This document shows positions 55,916-64,000 of a stretch of DNA of 64,000 nucleotides, piece by piece. Under the pieces are notes generated by a model. The model saw only the letters and a program-made list of their open reading frames with translations. It ran no database searches and was not told the DNA's origin. This DNA comes from Massilia sp. ST3 (GTDB lineage: Bacteria > Pseudomonadota > Gammaproteobacteria > Burkholderiales > Burkholderiaceae_D). Made by a program: the position numbers and the translations under genes. The stretch covers positions 1 through 64,000 of the forward strand of contig NZ_JAGPWC010000009.1 of the NCBI RefSeq assembly GCF_018119405.1, in the 5' to 3' direction. How positions within the stretch are numbered: the first letter of the stretch is position 1; the number at the start of each line of letters is the position of its first letter.

Positions 55916-58306
55916 TTACAGCGAGATCACGACCTTCCCCGCCTGCCCCTTGCGTGCAGGGACGCCGACTTCGAGCAGCTTGTGCTTCGCGTTCCAGTTG
56001 AAGCGCGCCGCACGCCCGTCGACACTCACCGCGCGCGGCTTGGCATGCACGTTGTGCACCTTCAGCGCAAAGCCCCGCTCTGCCGCCGCATAGGCCTTGC
56101 CGGTCTCGGTCTCGAATCCCACCTCCAGCTTGCCCGCCGCGTACCTGCTGGCGAAGCGCACGATCTCGTACATGCCCTTGGCGTAGGCGTCGGCCGTCTC
56201 GCCGTCGTCGTCATACAGCTTGCCGTTCGACGCGGCCACCGAGGCGTCGTGGTAGTAATGCAGGTCGATCTGGCGGCTGTCGTAGTCGCGCGTGGTCTGC
56301 GCCACCTTGGCCATCGGGATGAAGGCGCCGGCGCGCACGTAGACCGGGATGTGGGCGTCCTCCGGCTTTACCACTTCCAGCACGCCGCCGGTATGGGCGT
56401 CGCCGGTATGGAAGTCGAACCAGACCTTGCTCGAGGTCGGGAAGTAGACCTCGGAGCGGGTCGCGCCCGGCTCCACCACCGGGGCCACCAGGAAGTCCGG
56501 GCCCCACAGGTAGGTGGTCGAGCGGTCGAAGGGCTTGTCCGGGTCGGTCTCGACGAACATCAGGGGACGCATCAGCGGCATGCCGTTCCGGCTGTTGTCG
56601 AAGGCGATGGTGTAGTTATAGGGCAGCATCGCGTAGCGCAGCCACACCGCCTCGCGCGCCAGCACCTTGGTGCGCTCGTTGCGGAACACCGGCTCGGCCG
56701 GCACCGCCTCTTGCGCATGCGGGCGGAACACCGGCTGGAACACGCCGTACTGCAGCCAGCGCACGTACAGCTCGTCGTCCAGCACCGGTCCCGCGAAGCC
56801 GCCCAGGTCCGAGTGCATGTAGGCCAGGCCCTGCATGCCCATCTGCAGCGCGATCTCCATCTGCGACTGCAGGCCGCCCCAGCTGCGGCTGACGTCGCCC
56901 GACCACGGGATCATGCCGTGGCGCTGCGAGCCCGAATAGCCGGCCCGCATCAGGATGAAGGGGCGTTCGTTCGGGAAGTCCTTCTTGTAGCCGTCCGCGA
57001 TCAGGCGCGCCCAGTCGTGGCCGTAGATGTTGTGCACCTGGTCGGCGCTGCCTGCCGCGTGCAGCAGCGCGCTCGGGTGCATCTCCGGCTCGCCCAGGTC
57101 GCCCCACCAGCCGCCCACGCCGCCGTTTTTCAGGCCCTTGTAGATGTTCCAGAACCAGTCGCGGCCTTCCGGCTTGTACAGGTCGACCAGGCCGGTATTC
57201 CCGAAATAGAAGTCGTAGACGAAGGGCTTGCCCTCGGCATCGACCGCCAGCACCTTCTGGTCCACCGCTTCCTGCCAGCGCTTGGAGGTGGTCAGGACGA
57301 AGGGTTCGCTGATGACGATGGTCTTCACTCCCTTCTTGGCGAAATCCGCCATCATCTTCTCGGCGGTCGGGAAGGTGCCGCGGTCCCAGTCCAGGTTGCC
57401 CATGGTGCCCTTGACGGTCTTGCCGAACCAGTAGAGGTCGAGCACGACGGCGTCGAGCGGGATCTTTTCGGCGGCGAACTTGTCGACCACGGCGCGCGTC
57501 TCGGCCTCGCTCTTGTAGCCGAAGCGGCTGGCAAAATTGCCGAAGGCCCAGCGCGGCGGCAGCGGCTGGCGGCCGGTCAGGCTGGTGTAGCCGTCCATGA
57601 CCTGCTCCCAGTTGTCGCCGGCGACCACCTGGTAGGTCTTGCGTCCGCCGCTCACTTCATAGCGCAGGGTGCCGTCGCGGCGGCTGTCGAAGTCGAGCCA
57701 GCCGGTTTGCGGATTGTCGAAGTGGATCGCATACCGCTTGGAGGACAGCGCGACCGGGATCGTGAAGTTCAGCAGCTCGGAGCGCGCGCCGTAGCCGTAG
57801 TCGGCGCGGTTGTACAGGCGGAAGCGGTTGCCGCGGCGGTTCATGCCGACCGCGCGCGCGCCGGCGCCGTACAGGGCCTCGCCGCCGTCCAGCGCGAACT
57901 CGATCGACTCCAGCCCGGCGCCCTTGGCATAGCCGCGCTTCTCGGCCACCAGCGGCTTGCCTTTATAGGCGTAGCTGATGCGGAAGGGCTGCTTGTCGAC
58001 GACCACGCTGATGCCTTCGGTGGCGTACACGATGCGCCCGCCCTCGTCCTTGAAGCTGGCCGCGACCTTGCCTGGCGCCAGCACCACCGCGTGCGAGGCC
58101 GAATCCGGGCGTTCGCCCTTGGGCACGAAACTGGTCTCGACGATGTTGGCCGCGTAGGGGCGGATCAGGTAGCGGCCGTCGCTGGTCGCGATCTCGAGCG
58201 TGTCTTGGGCGCGCGTCACCCCTTCGAAAAGGCGGTCGGCGTTCTGGGCGAAGGCAGGCTGGCTGGCCATCAGGGCCAGCGCCAGGGCAATCGGAGTTCT
58301 TGTCAT
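55916..58306 (-). CDS. Secreted GH31 family alpha-glycosidase/transglycosidase
   Basis: From ATG 58306 the protein has 796 residues with a signal peptide ending ASQPAFA. The N-terminal galactose-mutarotase-like domain (about 40-230) precedes the GH31 barrel. The likely nucleophile is Asp in GGWWGDLGEPEMHP, the acid/base Asp is in IPWSGDVSRSWGGL, and LDLYWFGKTVKG lines the site. C-terminal beta domains follow (from about 620). GH31 includes alpha-glucosidases, alpha-xylosidases and transglucosylases; the GEPE form of the nucleophile loop seems closer to the oligosaccharide-acting bacterial branch, but the substrate is unresolved. The BNR-type lipoprotein gene lies 146 bp upstream and may share its transcript. 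Confidence 0.9.
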   Translation of the reverse strand: MTRTPIALALALMASQPAFAQNADRLFEGVTRAQDTLEIATSDGRYLIRPYAANIVETSFVPKGERPDSASHAVVLAPGKVAASFKDEGGRIVYATEGISVVVDKQPFRISYAYKGKPLVAEKRGYAKGAGLESIEFALDGGEALYGAGARAVGMNRRGNRFRLYNRADYGYGARSELLNFTIPVALSSKRYAIHFDNPQTGWLDFDSRRDGTLRYEVSGGRKTYQVVAGDNWEQVMDGYTSLTGRQPLPPRWAFGNFASRFGYKSEAETRAVVDKFAAEKIPLDAVVLDLYWFGKTVKGTMGNLDWDRGTFPTAEKMMADFAKKGVKTIVISEPFVLTTSKRWQEAVDQKVLAVDAEGKPFVYDFYFGNTGLVDLYKPEGRDWFWNIYKGLKNGGVGGWWGDLGEPEMHPSALLHAAGSADQVHNIYGHDWARLIADGYKKDFPNERPFILMRAGYSGSQRHGMIPWSGDVSRSWGGLQSQMEIALQMGMQGLAYMHSDLGGFAGPVLDDELYVRWLQYGVFQPVFRPHAQEAVPAEPVFRNERTKVLAREAVWLRYAMLPYNYTIAFDNSRNGMPLMRPLMFVETDPDKPFDRSTTYLWGPDFLVAPVVEPGATRSEVYFPTSSKVWFDFHTGDAHTGGVLEVVKPEDAHIPVYVRAGAFIPMAKVAQTTRDYDSRQIDLHYYHDASVAASNGKLYDDDGETADAYAKGMYEIVRFASRYAAGKLEVGFETETGKAYAAAERGFALKVHNVHAKPRAVSVDGRAARFNWNAKHKLLEVGVPARKGQAGKVVISL

Positions 58307-58452
58307 GTCGTCGCTGTCGTTGTTCTGGTTGTCGTGAACGGGCGGCCGCTGGACAGCCGCAGACGAGAGCATGACACAAATCGCGATTCCCTATGTAGTT
58401 TTGTTTCATGCGAGCCGGACGGTGCATGATCCGCCGGCCCGCGGAGCGCCGG

Positions 58453-59676
58453 TCAGCGGCGGCCGAGCGTCAGCTGCAGCAGCCTGCCCTGCCCGTCTTC
58501 ACGCTCGTTGAGCGTGATCAGGACCCGTCCCTGCGCATCTTCCGCCAGCGAGGTCGGAATCGCCGCCTTGGTGTCGCCGCCCGGCGGCTGGCTGTAACCC
58601 GGCAACATGCTGGAGAGCTCCTGCCAGCTCGTGCCGCCATCGCGCGATACGGCCAGGTAGGGTTTCGCGTTCTTCTTGTCGAAGCCGCTCACCACCAGGG
58701 TATCCGGCCTCCCCTTGAGGGCCAGGATCGATTTCACGTAGGGATAGATGCGGCCGCCCTCGACCGGATGGTGGATCACGAACTTGAAGCTCTTGCCGCC
58801 GTCCTCGCTGCGCAGCAGGCCGCCCTCGACACCGACGAAAACGCGCTGGGCGCCGCCGACCTGCTCGATGAACTGGATGTTCCGGTTCTGCAGCGCGGGC
58901 ACGGTAAGCGCCAGCTTGTCCTGGCTGGCCAGCGACAGGCCGTCGGCGGACAGCTGGTAGGCTTCGAGGAAGGCGAAGTCCAGCGGGCACTCGCCGCCCA
59001 CCAGCACGCGCTCGCCCACCACCTGGAACGAGGTGTGGGTGCACATCATCGCATCGAACTGGCCGCGCAGCACGCGCCAGGTGGCGCCGCCGTCGCTGGA
59101 CCCGAACAGGTTCAGGCCGGCGCCGGCGTTGCTGTACAGGCGCGTGCCGGAGAGCTTGATGTCGCTCATGTCCAGGGTCGAGCAGAAGTACTCGTTGCAG
59201 GCGCGCAGGCCGGCGTCGCGCGGTGCGAAGCTGGCCGCCTGCGCCGCCATGGTGCAGGCCGAATGTTCCTGGACCGCCGGGTCCGGCCCTTCCGTCCACG
59301 GCTGGATCAGCCACAGGGTGTCGCCCGCCATCCTGAGCTTGGGCGCGCGCACGATGAAGTCCCCGACGGGCCCGAGGGCGCAGCCGCCCAGGGCCACCGG
59401 GGTCCAGTTCGACGCGCTGCTCAAGGGCAGCGCGGCCTTGATGACCGCCGTGCCCTGGGTGGCGCTGTTGGACAGCGAGACGAAGGCGGCGCCGTCCTTG
59501 AGCACCACGCTTTCCATGCCGCGCGCATCGCTGGCCAGCAGGTCGATGCGCGAGACGTCCGGGATCTGCGCGCCGCCGCCGTCGAGTTGTCCGCCGCTGT
59601 CGCCGCCGCAGCCGGCCAGCAGCAGCGCGCAGGCGGCCGCGGCCGCGAGCACGCCTGGTGTGATGTGATGTTGCAT
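58453..59676 (-). CDS. BNR/sialidase-type beta-propeller lipoprotein
   Basis: The protein has 407 residues. A lipoprotein signal ends at LLLAGCGGD with the cysteine near residue 22. Several Asp-box-like repeats (SSDGGATWRVLRG, SEDGGKSFKFVIHHP, SRDGGTSWQELSS) mark a sialidase/BNR/Vps10-type propeller. No clear catalytic Arg triad can be named, so binding rather than hydrolysis is likely. It should be anchored in an envelope membrane. The gene lies between the GH31 gene and a Cache-PAS-GGDEF-EAL gene on the same strand. Confidence 0.85.
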   Translation of the reverse strand: MQHHITPGVLAAAAACALLLAGCGGDSGGQLDGGGAQIPDVSRIDLLASDARGMESVVLKDGAAFVSLSNSATQGTAVIKAALPLSSASNWTPVALGGCALGPVGDFIVRAPKLRMAGDTLWLIQPWTEGPDPAVQEHSACTMAAQAASFAPRDAGLRACNEYFCSTLDMSDIKLSGTRLYSNAGAGLNLFGSSDGGATWRVLRGQFDAMMCTHTSFQVVGERVLVGGECPLDFAFLEAYQLSADGLSLASQDKLALTVPALQNRNIQFIEQVGGAQRVFVGVEGGLLRSEDGGKSFKFVIHHPVEGGRIYPYVKSILALKGRPDTLVVSGFDKKNAKPYLAVSRDGGTSWQELSSMLPGYSQPPGGDTKAAIPTSLAEDAQGRVLITLNEREDGQGRLLQLTLGRR

Positions 59677-59766
59677 GCCTATCCCCTTTGAAGGCCACGG
59701 TGTGCAGGCCGCCGGCCGGTTGTCGATGCGGGGATTCTAGGGCGGAGCGCGAACGCGTTTTCGGGC

Positions 59767-62496
59767 TTATTGTCCGGAGAGTGTCGCGAATCTGTAAGCG
59801 CCGAGCGGCTGGGCGTCGCCGGCCGGCACCGGGCGCGAGAAGTAGTAGCCCTGCCCCTCGTCGCAGCCGAGCGTCTGCAGCAGCCGCATCTGGCGCTGGT
59901 TCTCGACGCCCTCGGCCACGACCCGCATGCCGAGCGCATGGGCCATCGCGATCATTGAGGCGATCAGGGTATCGCCGTCCGGGTTTTCGATACGCAGCAC
60001 GAAGGCGCGGTCGATCTTGAGCACGTCGAAGCGCAGGCGCTGGAGCTGGGACAGCGAGGAATAGCCGGTGCCGAAGTCGTCGATGCACAGCTTGATGCCC
60101 AGCGCGCGCAACTGGGCGAAGACGCCCGATTCGCCCACCCCTTCCTGCATCATCGAGGACTCGGTGAGTTCGATCTCGAGCAGCGCGGGGTCGATGCCGT
60201 GGCGGGCGACCGCGTCGCGGAACATGGCCAGGATGTCGCATTGGCTGAACTGGCGCGGCGAGACGTTGACCGACACTGGCACCAGCACCGCGCCGTCGCG
60301 CGCCCAGTGGGCCAGCTGGCGGCAGACGCTGTCGACCACCTGTTCGCCGAGCGGCACGATGAGGCCGGTTTCCTCGGCCAGCGGAATGAAGTGGTCGGGC
60401 CCGATCAGCTCCTTGCCGGGACGTTCCCAGCGCACCAGCGCCTCCATGCTCGAGGCGGTGCCGTCCAGCAGGTCCACGCGCGGCTGGTAGTGCACCACGA
60501 ACTGGTGCTGGTCGAGCGCGCGCCGCATTTCCATCTCGGTCTCCAGCCGGGTCCGGATCGCCTCGAAGAAGCGCGACTGGAAGAAGCGGTAGCTGCCCTT
60601 GCCGTCGGTCTTGACCGAGTACATCGCGATGTCGGCATGCTTGAGCAGGGTCTCGGCGTCCTCGCCATGCTCGGGGAACATGCTGATCCCGATCGAGGCG
60701 TTCAGCACGTGGGTGCTCTGCTGCAAGTGAAAGCCGTCGTGGAAGGCGCCCAGCACGCGCCCGGCCACGTGCTCGACGTCGGGAGCGCCGTCGACGTGCT
60801 CCAGCACCACCACGAATTCATCGCCGCCCAGGCGCACCACATGGTCGCGCGGCCGCACGGCCGTGGCCAGGCGCTTGGCCACCGTGCGCAGCAATTCGTC
60901 GCCGGCCGCATGGCCGAGGGCGTCGTTGACGGTCTTGAAGCCGTCGAGGTCGATGAACAGCACCGCCAGGCCATGGCCGCCCGCGCTTGCATCCCCGATC
61001 GCCTTGGGCAGGTATTGCTGGATCCAGTAGCGGTTGGGCAGGCCGGTGAGCTCGTCCGAATTGCTCCGGCGCTCGAGTTCGCTCAGATAAGCCTTGCTCT
61101 CGCTGATGTCGCGGATCGTGACCGCCAGGTCGCCGCCGGCGCGCACCGCCTTGTAGCGGATCCAGCGCGCTTTCAGGGGCTGTCCGGGGGCCGGGTGCAC
61201 CTCGAGCTCGCGGTCGTAGAAGCCGGTCTCGAGCGCCTTGCACATGCGCCCGCAGGTGCTGCGGAACAGTTCGCCCTGGTAGAACTCGGACAGGCGGTGG
61301 CCGATCGCGTCTTCCGGCTGCTTGCCGAACATGTCGGCCCCGTACTGGTTGCAGTCGATGAGGACGAAGTCGCGCACCACGCCGTGCGCATCGCGCAGCG
61401 GCCGGCCGATGAAGAAGCCTTCCGCCGCATCCTCGGTGGCCAGGCGGTAGGTCGCGCGGATCGCTTCGATCTGGTGCTGCTTCCACTTGGCGTGCACGTA
61501 GAAACTCGTGGCCAGCAAGGTGGCCAGCAGGATCCAGCCGGTGTTCAGCCAGGCCCCGGCGAGCGCCTCGCGGCGATGGTCCTGGTACACGGCCATGGCG
61601 GTGTCCTCGTCCACCCCGATCATGCCCACCAGTCCCAGGTCACGCAAGGTTTGCCAGCCGACCACCCGCGCGCGCGCGTCCGCGAACCAGGCCGGGCCGT
61701 CGAGGCGGCGCACGCCCGCCGGTGTGTCCCGCGGCACTGCGCCAAGCAGGAAGGCGCCGGGCGCATGGTCCGTGTTGCCCGATCGGGTTGCGAGCACCCG
61801 GCCGTCGGTCCTGGCCAGGCCCACGAAGCCGTGCTCGCGCAGGATGGGTTCCGCATAATGCTGGGTGAAGAAGGAGGGCCAGACCGAGACCAGCACGATG
61901 CCGTCGAAGCCTCCGTCCGGCGCCAGCAAGGGGCGCGAGAAGATGATCACTTCGCGCTTCGACACGCGGCCCGGGATCGGCCCGTGCAGCAGCAGCCGGT
62001 CGCCGGCCGCGCGCTGCTGGGCGCTGAAGTACTCCTGGTCCCCGAAATAGCGCCCCGCCGCTTCGGGATGGGTGCTGGTCACGACGACGCCCGCGCGGTC
62101 GAGGATCGCCACCGCAGAAATATACTGCCTCGAGAAGATGCCTGCCTCGATGGTGCCGCTCAGGTCGCTGCGCCGGCCCGAGGTGGCCCAGTTCTGGCGC
62201 AAGAGCAGCAGCAGGCGGTCGGTTTCGCCGATCGAGCGGCGGGTGCGGATGACGAAACTGCGGGTATAGGCATCGACCTGATGCGCGAGCTCGACTCGCC
62301 GCTCCCGCAGCTCCTGGTCGAGATCGAGCAGGACAAAGCCCCACAACACGACGGCGGCGGCCAGGGCCAGGGCCGGCCACACCAGCAGCAGCGCCAGCCG
62401 GCCGCGCAGGAAGGCAAGGAAGGGCCGTAGCGAGCCGCTCGGCCCGAGGGCAGCCGAGGTTCCTGCTGGCATTTCCTTGTCGATATGCGGATTCAT
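59767..62496 (-). CDS. Cache-PAS-GGDEF-EAL membrane cyclic di-GMP enzyme
   Basis: From ATG 62496 (AGGA upstream) the protein has 909 residues. Two membrane helices (about 30-50 and 315-335) flank a periplasmic dCache-like sensor (about 55-310). A PAS domain (about 340-455), GGDEF (about 470-635) and EAL (about 645-895) follow. The GGDEF motif is intact (RLGGDEFVVVLEHV near 555) and has an RxxD inhibitory site (RPRD) exactly five residues before it. The EAL motifs are also intact (MEALVRW near 685, [31 protein letters not shown]). Both activities are possible, with product-inhibited synthesis. The input is likely an extracellular small molecule. An earlier start at 62592 would add 32 residues of weak composition. 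Confidence 0.92.
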   Translation of the reverse strand: MNPHIDKEMPAGTSAALGPSGSLRPFLAFLRGRLALLLVWPALALAAAVVLWGFVLLDLDQELRERRVELAHQVDAYTRSFVIRTRRSIGETDRLLLLLRQNWATSGRRSDLSGTIEAGIFSRQYISAVAILDRAGVVVTSTHPEAAGRYFGDQEYFSAQQRAAGDRLLLHGPIPGRVSKREVIIFSRPLLAPDGGFDGIVLVSVWPSFFTQHYAEPILREHGFVGLARTDGRVLATRSGNTDHAPGAFLLGAVPRDTPAGVRRLDGPAWFADARARVVGWQTLRDLGLVGMIGVDEDTAMAVYQDHRREALAGAWLNTGWILLATLLATSFYVHAKWKQHQIEAIRATYRLATEDAAEGFFIGRPLRDAHGVVRDFVLIDCNQYGADMFGKQPEDAIGHRLSEFYQGELFRSTCGRMCKALETGFYDRELEVHPAPGQPLKARWIRYKAVRAGGDLAVTIRDISESKAYLSELERRSNSDELTGLPNRYWIQQYLPKAIGDASAGGHGLAVLFIDLDGFKTVNDALGHAAGDELLRTVAKRLATAVRPRDHVVRLGGDEFVVVLEHVDGAPDVEHVAGRVLGAFHDGFHLQQSTHVLNASIGISMFPEHGEDAETLLKHADIAMYSVKTDGKGSYRFFQSRFFEAIRTRLETEMEMRRALDQHQFVVHYQPRVDLLDGTASSMEALVRWERPGKELIGPDHFIPLAEETGLIVPLGEQVVDSVCRQLAHWARDGAVLVPVSVNVSPRQFSQCDILAMFRDAVARHGIDPALLEIELTESSMMQEGVGESGVFAQLRALGIKLCIDDFGTGYSSLSQLQRLRFDVLKIDRAFVLRIENPDGDTLIASMIAMAHALGMRVVAEGVENQRQMRLLQTLGCDEGQGYYFSRPVPAGDAQPLGAYRFATLSGQ

Positions 62497-62711
62497 GGGG
62501 TCCTGCACGGACTTGAGGCCGCGGCAATTCCAGTATAACCCGCGGGCGCGGCCCCGGACCTGTCCGCCAGGAGGCGGCTGCGCGTTCCCCACACGACCCG
62601 GGCGCCCATGCCGTTTGCTTAAAAGTTTCGATGTGACAATCCGCGCGCTTTTCCGGCCTTGCTCCCCGCTACACTTGCCGTTTTCTCAATGTCCAGCAAA
62701 GCCGTCTTGCC

Positions 62712-63287
62712 ATGTCCGTGATTTGTCCCAAGTGCAGCCATGTCCGTCCGCCCGATGCGACCAACCCCGACTGGCAATGCCCCGCCTGTGGAATTTGCTA
62801 CGCCAAGTCCGGCAGCCTCCCTAGCGCACCGGCCGCGGCCCTGCGCAGCGCACGCATGACGGAGACGGCCGCCAGCCAGCCCTGGGACTGCGGTCCGCTG
62901 CTCAAGATCCTGCTGGTGGTCGTGCTCGGCTGGGGCCTGCATGTCCTCCTCCAGCGCAGGGAGGAGGCGCCGCTGCCCGAAGACGACGTGGCCGCCGTGG
63001 CGGAACCGCAGGAATCCGCGGCCGGCGTGGCCGCGGCCGATGCGGTGATCGCGATGTCGGAAGTGGACGCCACCGTCCTGTACAAGCTGGCGGCGCGCCT
63101 GGAAGAAGGTTGCGCCCGCAACAAGTTCGGCCTGACGGACAGCGCCTGCCGCGCCCTCGTGCGTGCGCGCAGCGATGCCTGCGCGAGCGCGACCGCGCAG
63201 CGTTTCCCGGGCCAGCTCGGCGACACCAGGCGCATGGCCCTCGTGGTGGACGCCCACGTGGGCTGCATTTTCGACGGCTACCGCTAG
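62712..63287 (+). CDS. Zinc-ribbon membrane protein of unknown function
   Basis: The protein has 191 residues. The N-terminus is a zinc ribbon with two CxxC pairs (ICPKCSHVRPP and QCPACGICY, residues 5-30). A membrane helix (LLKILLVVVLGWGLHVLL) lies near 65-85. A periplasmic or cytoplasmic tail with four cysteines (GCARNK, DSACRAL, SDACASA, HVGCIFD) follows, possibly forming disulfides. I do not recognise the family. Orientation and partner are unknown. It is divergent from the Cache-PAS-GGDEF-EAL gene. Confidence 0.75.
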   Translation: MSVICPKCSHVRPPDATNPDWQCPACGICYAKSGSLPSAPAAALRSARMTETAASQPWDCGPLLKILLVVVLGWGLHVLLQRREEAPLPEDDVAAVAEPQESAAGVAAADAVIAMSEVDATVLYKLAARLEEGCARNKFGLTDSACRALVRARSDACASATAQRFPGQLGDTRRMALVVDAHVGCIFDGYR

Positions 63288-63558
63288 CCCCGCGGCGGCG
63301 GATCACCGTCCCCCTGCGACCACCGCTACCTGTGCCATGCCGCCTCGTCGCCTTGCGTCGCCGGGCCAGTCCACGCAAGCGGGCCCCGGTTTCGGGTCGC
63401 GCCCGCAAACTGGCGGCCTCGGCGGGATGGCGCGCGCGGCACATCAGGGCAAGGCGCTGCCGCAGTGCAGCACCTGTCAAGATTGCTTCTTGCATGCGGA
63501 GCGCGTAGGATCGCCTGCTTATTGCCGGGCCAGCCCGGCCGTTCAATTCAGGAGACGT

Positions 63559-64000
63559 ATGGACAGGCATATTCCGCCGGCGGTCGGCCAGGGTCCGAGC
63601 CAGACCCGATCTTTCCTCACGCTCGCGCTGATCGAGCTGTGGGAACGCTTCGGCTACTACGGCATGCAGGCGCTGATCGTGTATTTCATGGTGCAGCGCC
63701 TCGGTTTCGAGGACAGCCGCGCCAACCTGGTGTGGGGCGCGGCCGCCGCGCTGATCTACGTGGCGCCGGCCATCGGCGGCTGGATCGGCGACAAGGTGCT
63801 CGGCACCCGCCGCAGCGTGCTGCTGGGCGGCGCCATCCTGGGCCTGGGCTACGCGCTGATGGCGGTGCCCACCACGAACACCTGGTTCACCTTCTCGGCG
63901 CTGGGCGTGATCGTTGTCGGCAACGGCCTGTTCAAGCCCAACAACGCCAACCTGGTGCGCAAGATCTACGAGGGCGACGATTCCAAGATCGACAGCGCCT
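63559..64000 (+). CDS. POT/PTR family proton-coupled peptide transporter (3' end cut by window edge)
   Basis: An ATG at 63559 with AGGAG five bases upstream opens a frame that runs to the right edge (147 codons). The family signatures are clear: LALIELWERFGYYGMQALI at residues 22-40 (the ExxERFxYY proton/substrate motif), a GGWIGDKVLGTRR loop near 75, and GNGLFKPNNANLV near 120. The protein should have 12-14 helices and import di- and tripeptides with protons. The 63288-63558 gap holds no further gene that I can support. Confidence 0.93.
   Translation, partial: MDRHIPPAVGQGPSQTRSFLTLALIELWERFGYYGMQALIVYFMVQRLGFEDSRANLVWGAAAALIYVAPAIGGWIGDKVLGTRRSVLLGGAILGLGYALMAVPTTNTWFTFSALGVIVVGNGLFKPNNANLVRKIYEGDDSKIDSA

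Overview
The window is about 64 kb of GC-rich chromosomal DNA. It reads as a betaproteobacterium of the Oxalobacteraceae, most likely Massilia or a close relative. The reasons are the unbroken rpsB-tsf-pyrH-frr-uppS-cdsA-dxr-rseP-bamA-skp-lpxD-fabZ-lpxA-lpxB-rnhB order, a linked ppsA/ppsR pair, many GGDEF/EAL proteins, a PEP-CTERM protein and several secreted glycosidases. The genus is inferred from gene content; I ran no database search. No tRNA, rRNA, CRISPR array, transposase or prophage was seen.

Layout. 0-4.1 kb: a serine beta-lactamase-like lipoprotein cut by the left edge, an exopolyphosphatase-type gene, and a PepSY membrane protein with a 60-residue membrane partner. 4.2-6.4 kb: a TonB-dependent siderophore receptor, divergent from the PepSY gene across two Fur-box-like sites. 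6.4-13.2 kb: a PAS-GGDEF-EAL protein, an NfeD/SPFH/SDR operon and ppsA. 13.4-18.6 kb: ppsR, then an H-NOX sensor overlapping a GAF-GGDEF-EAL enzyme, and a convergent REC-EAL protein; four near-identical 60-bp palindromes lie between the last two. 18.7-34.6 kb: the leftward essential cluster for RNA modification, lipid A, outer-membrane assembly, isoprenoid and phospholipid synthesis and translation. 34.9-39.1 kb: map, glnD and an S4-domain pseudouridine synthase, rightward. 39.2-40.5 kb: a small low-GC accessory patch. 40.5-47.1 kb: an exported block with a Tat-type beta-helix protein, two GH43 enzymes and an S8 peptidase. 47.3-50.2 kb: a polar amino-acid ABC importer. 50.4-55.7 kb: xth, a PEP-CTERM protein, a large amidase lipoprotein and a LysE exporter. 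55.9-64 kb: a GH31 enzyme, a BNR-type lipoprotein, a Cache-PAS-GGDEF-EAL protein, a zinc-ribbon protein and the start of a POT peptide transporter.

How the genes work together. The main theme outside the housekeeping cluster is cyclic di-GMP. There are four synthesis/degradation-type proteins with different sensor inputs (PAS, GAF plus a nitric-oxide-type H-NOX partner, a response-regulator receiver, and periplasmic Cache plus PAS). One clear c-di-GMP-I riboswitch sits behind a good sigma70-type promoter in the leader of the secreted S8 peptidase. This gives a plausible local route from second messenger to an exported enzyme beside polysaccharide-degrading genes. The second theme is short inverted repeats: three sequence families are scattered between genes, one of them 27 bp upstream of the bamA start and one forming the four-copy array.
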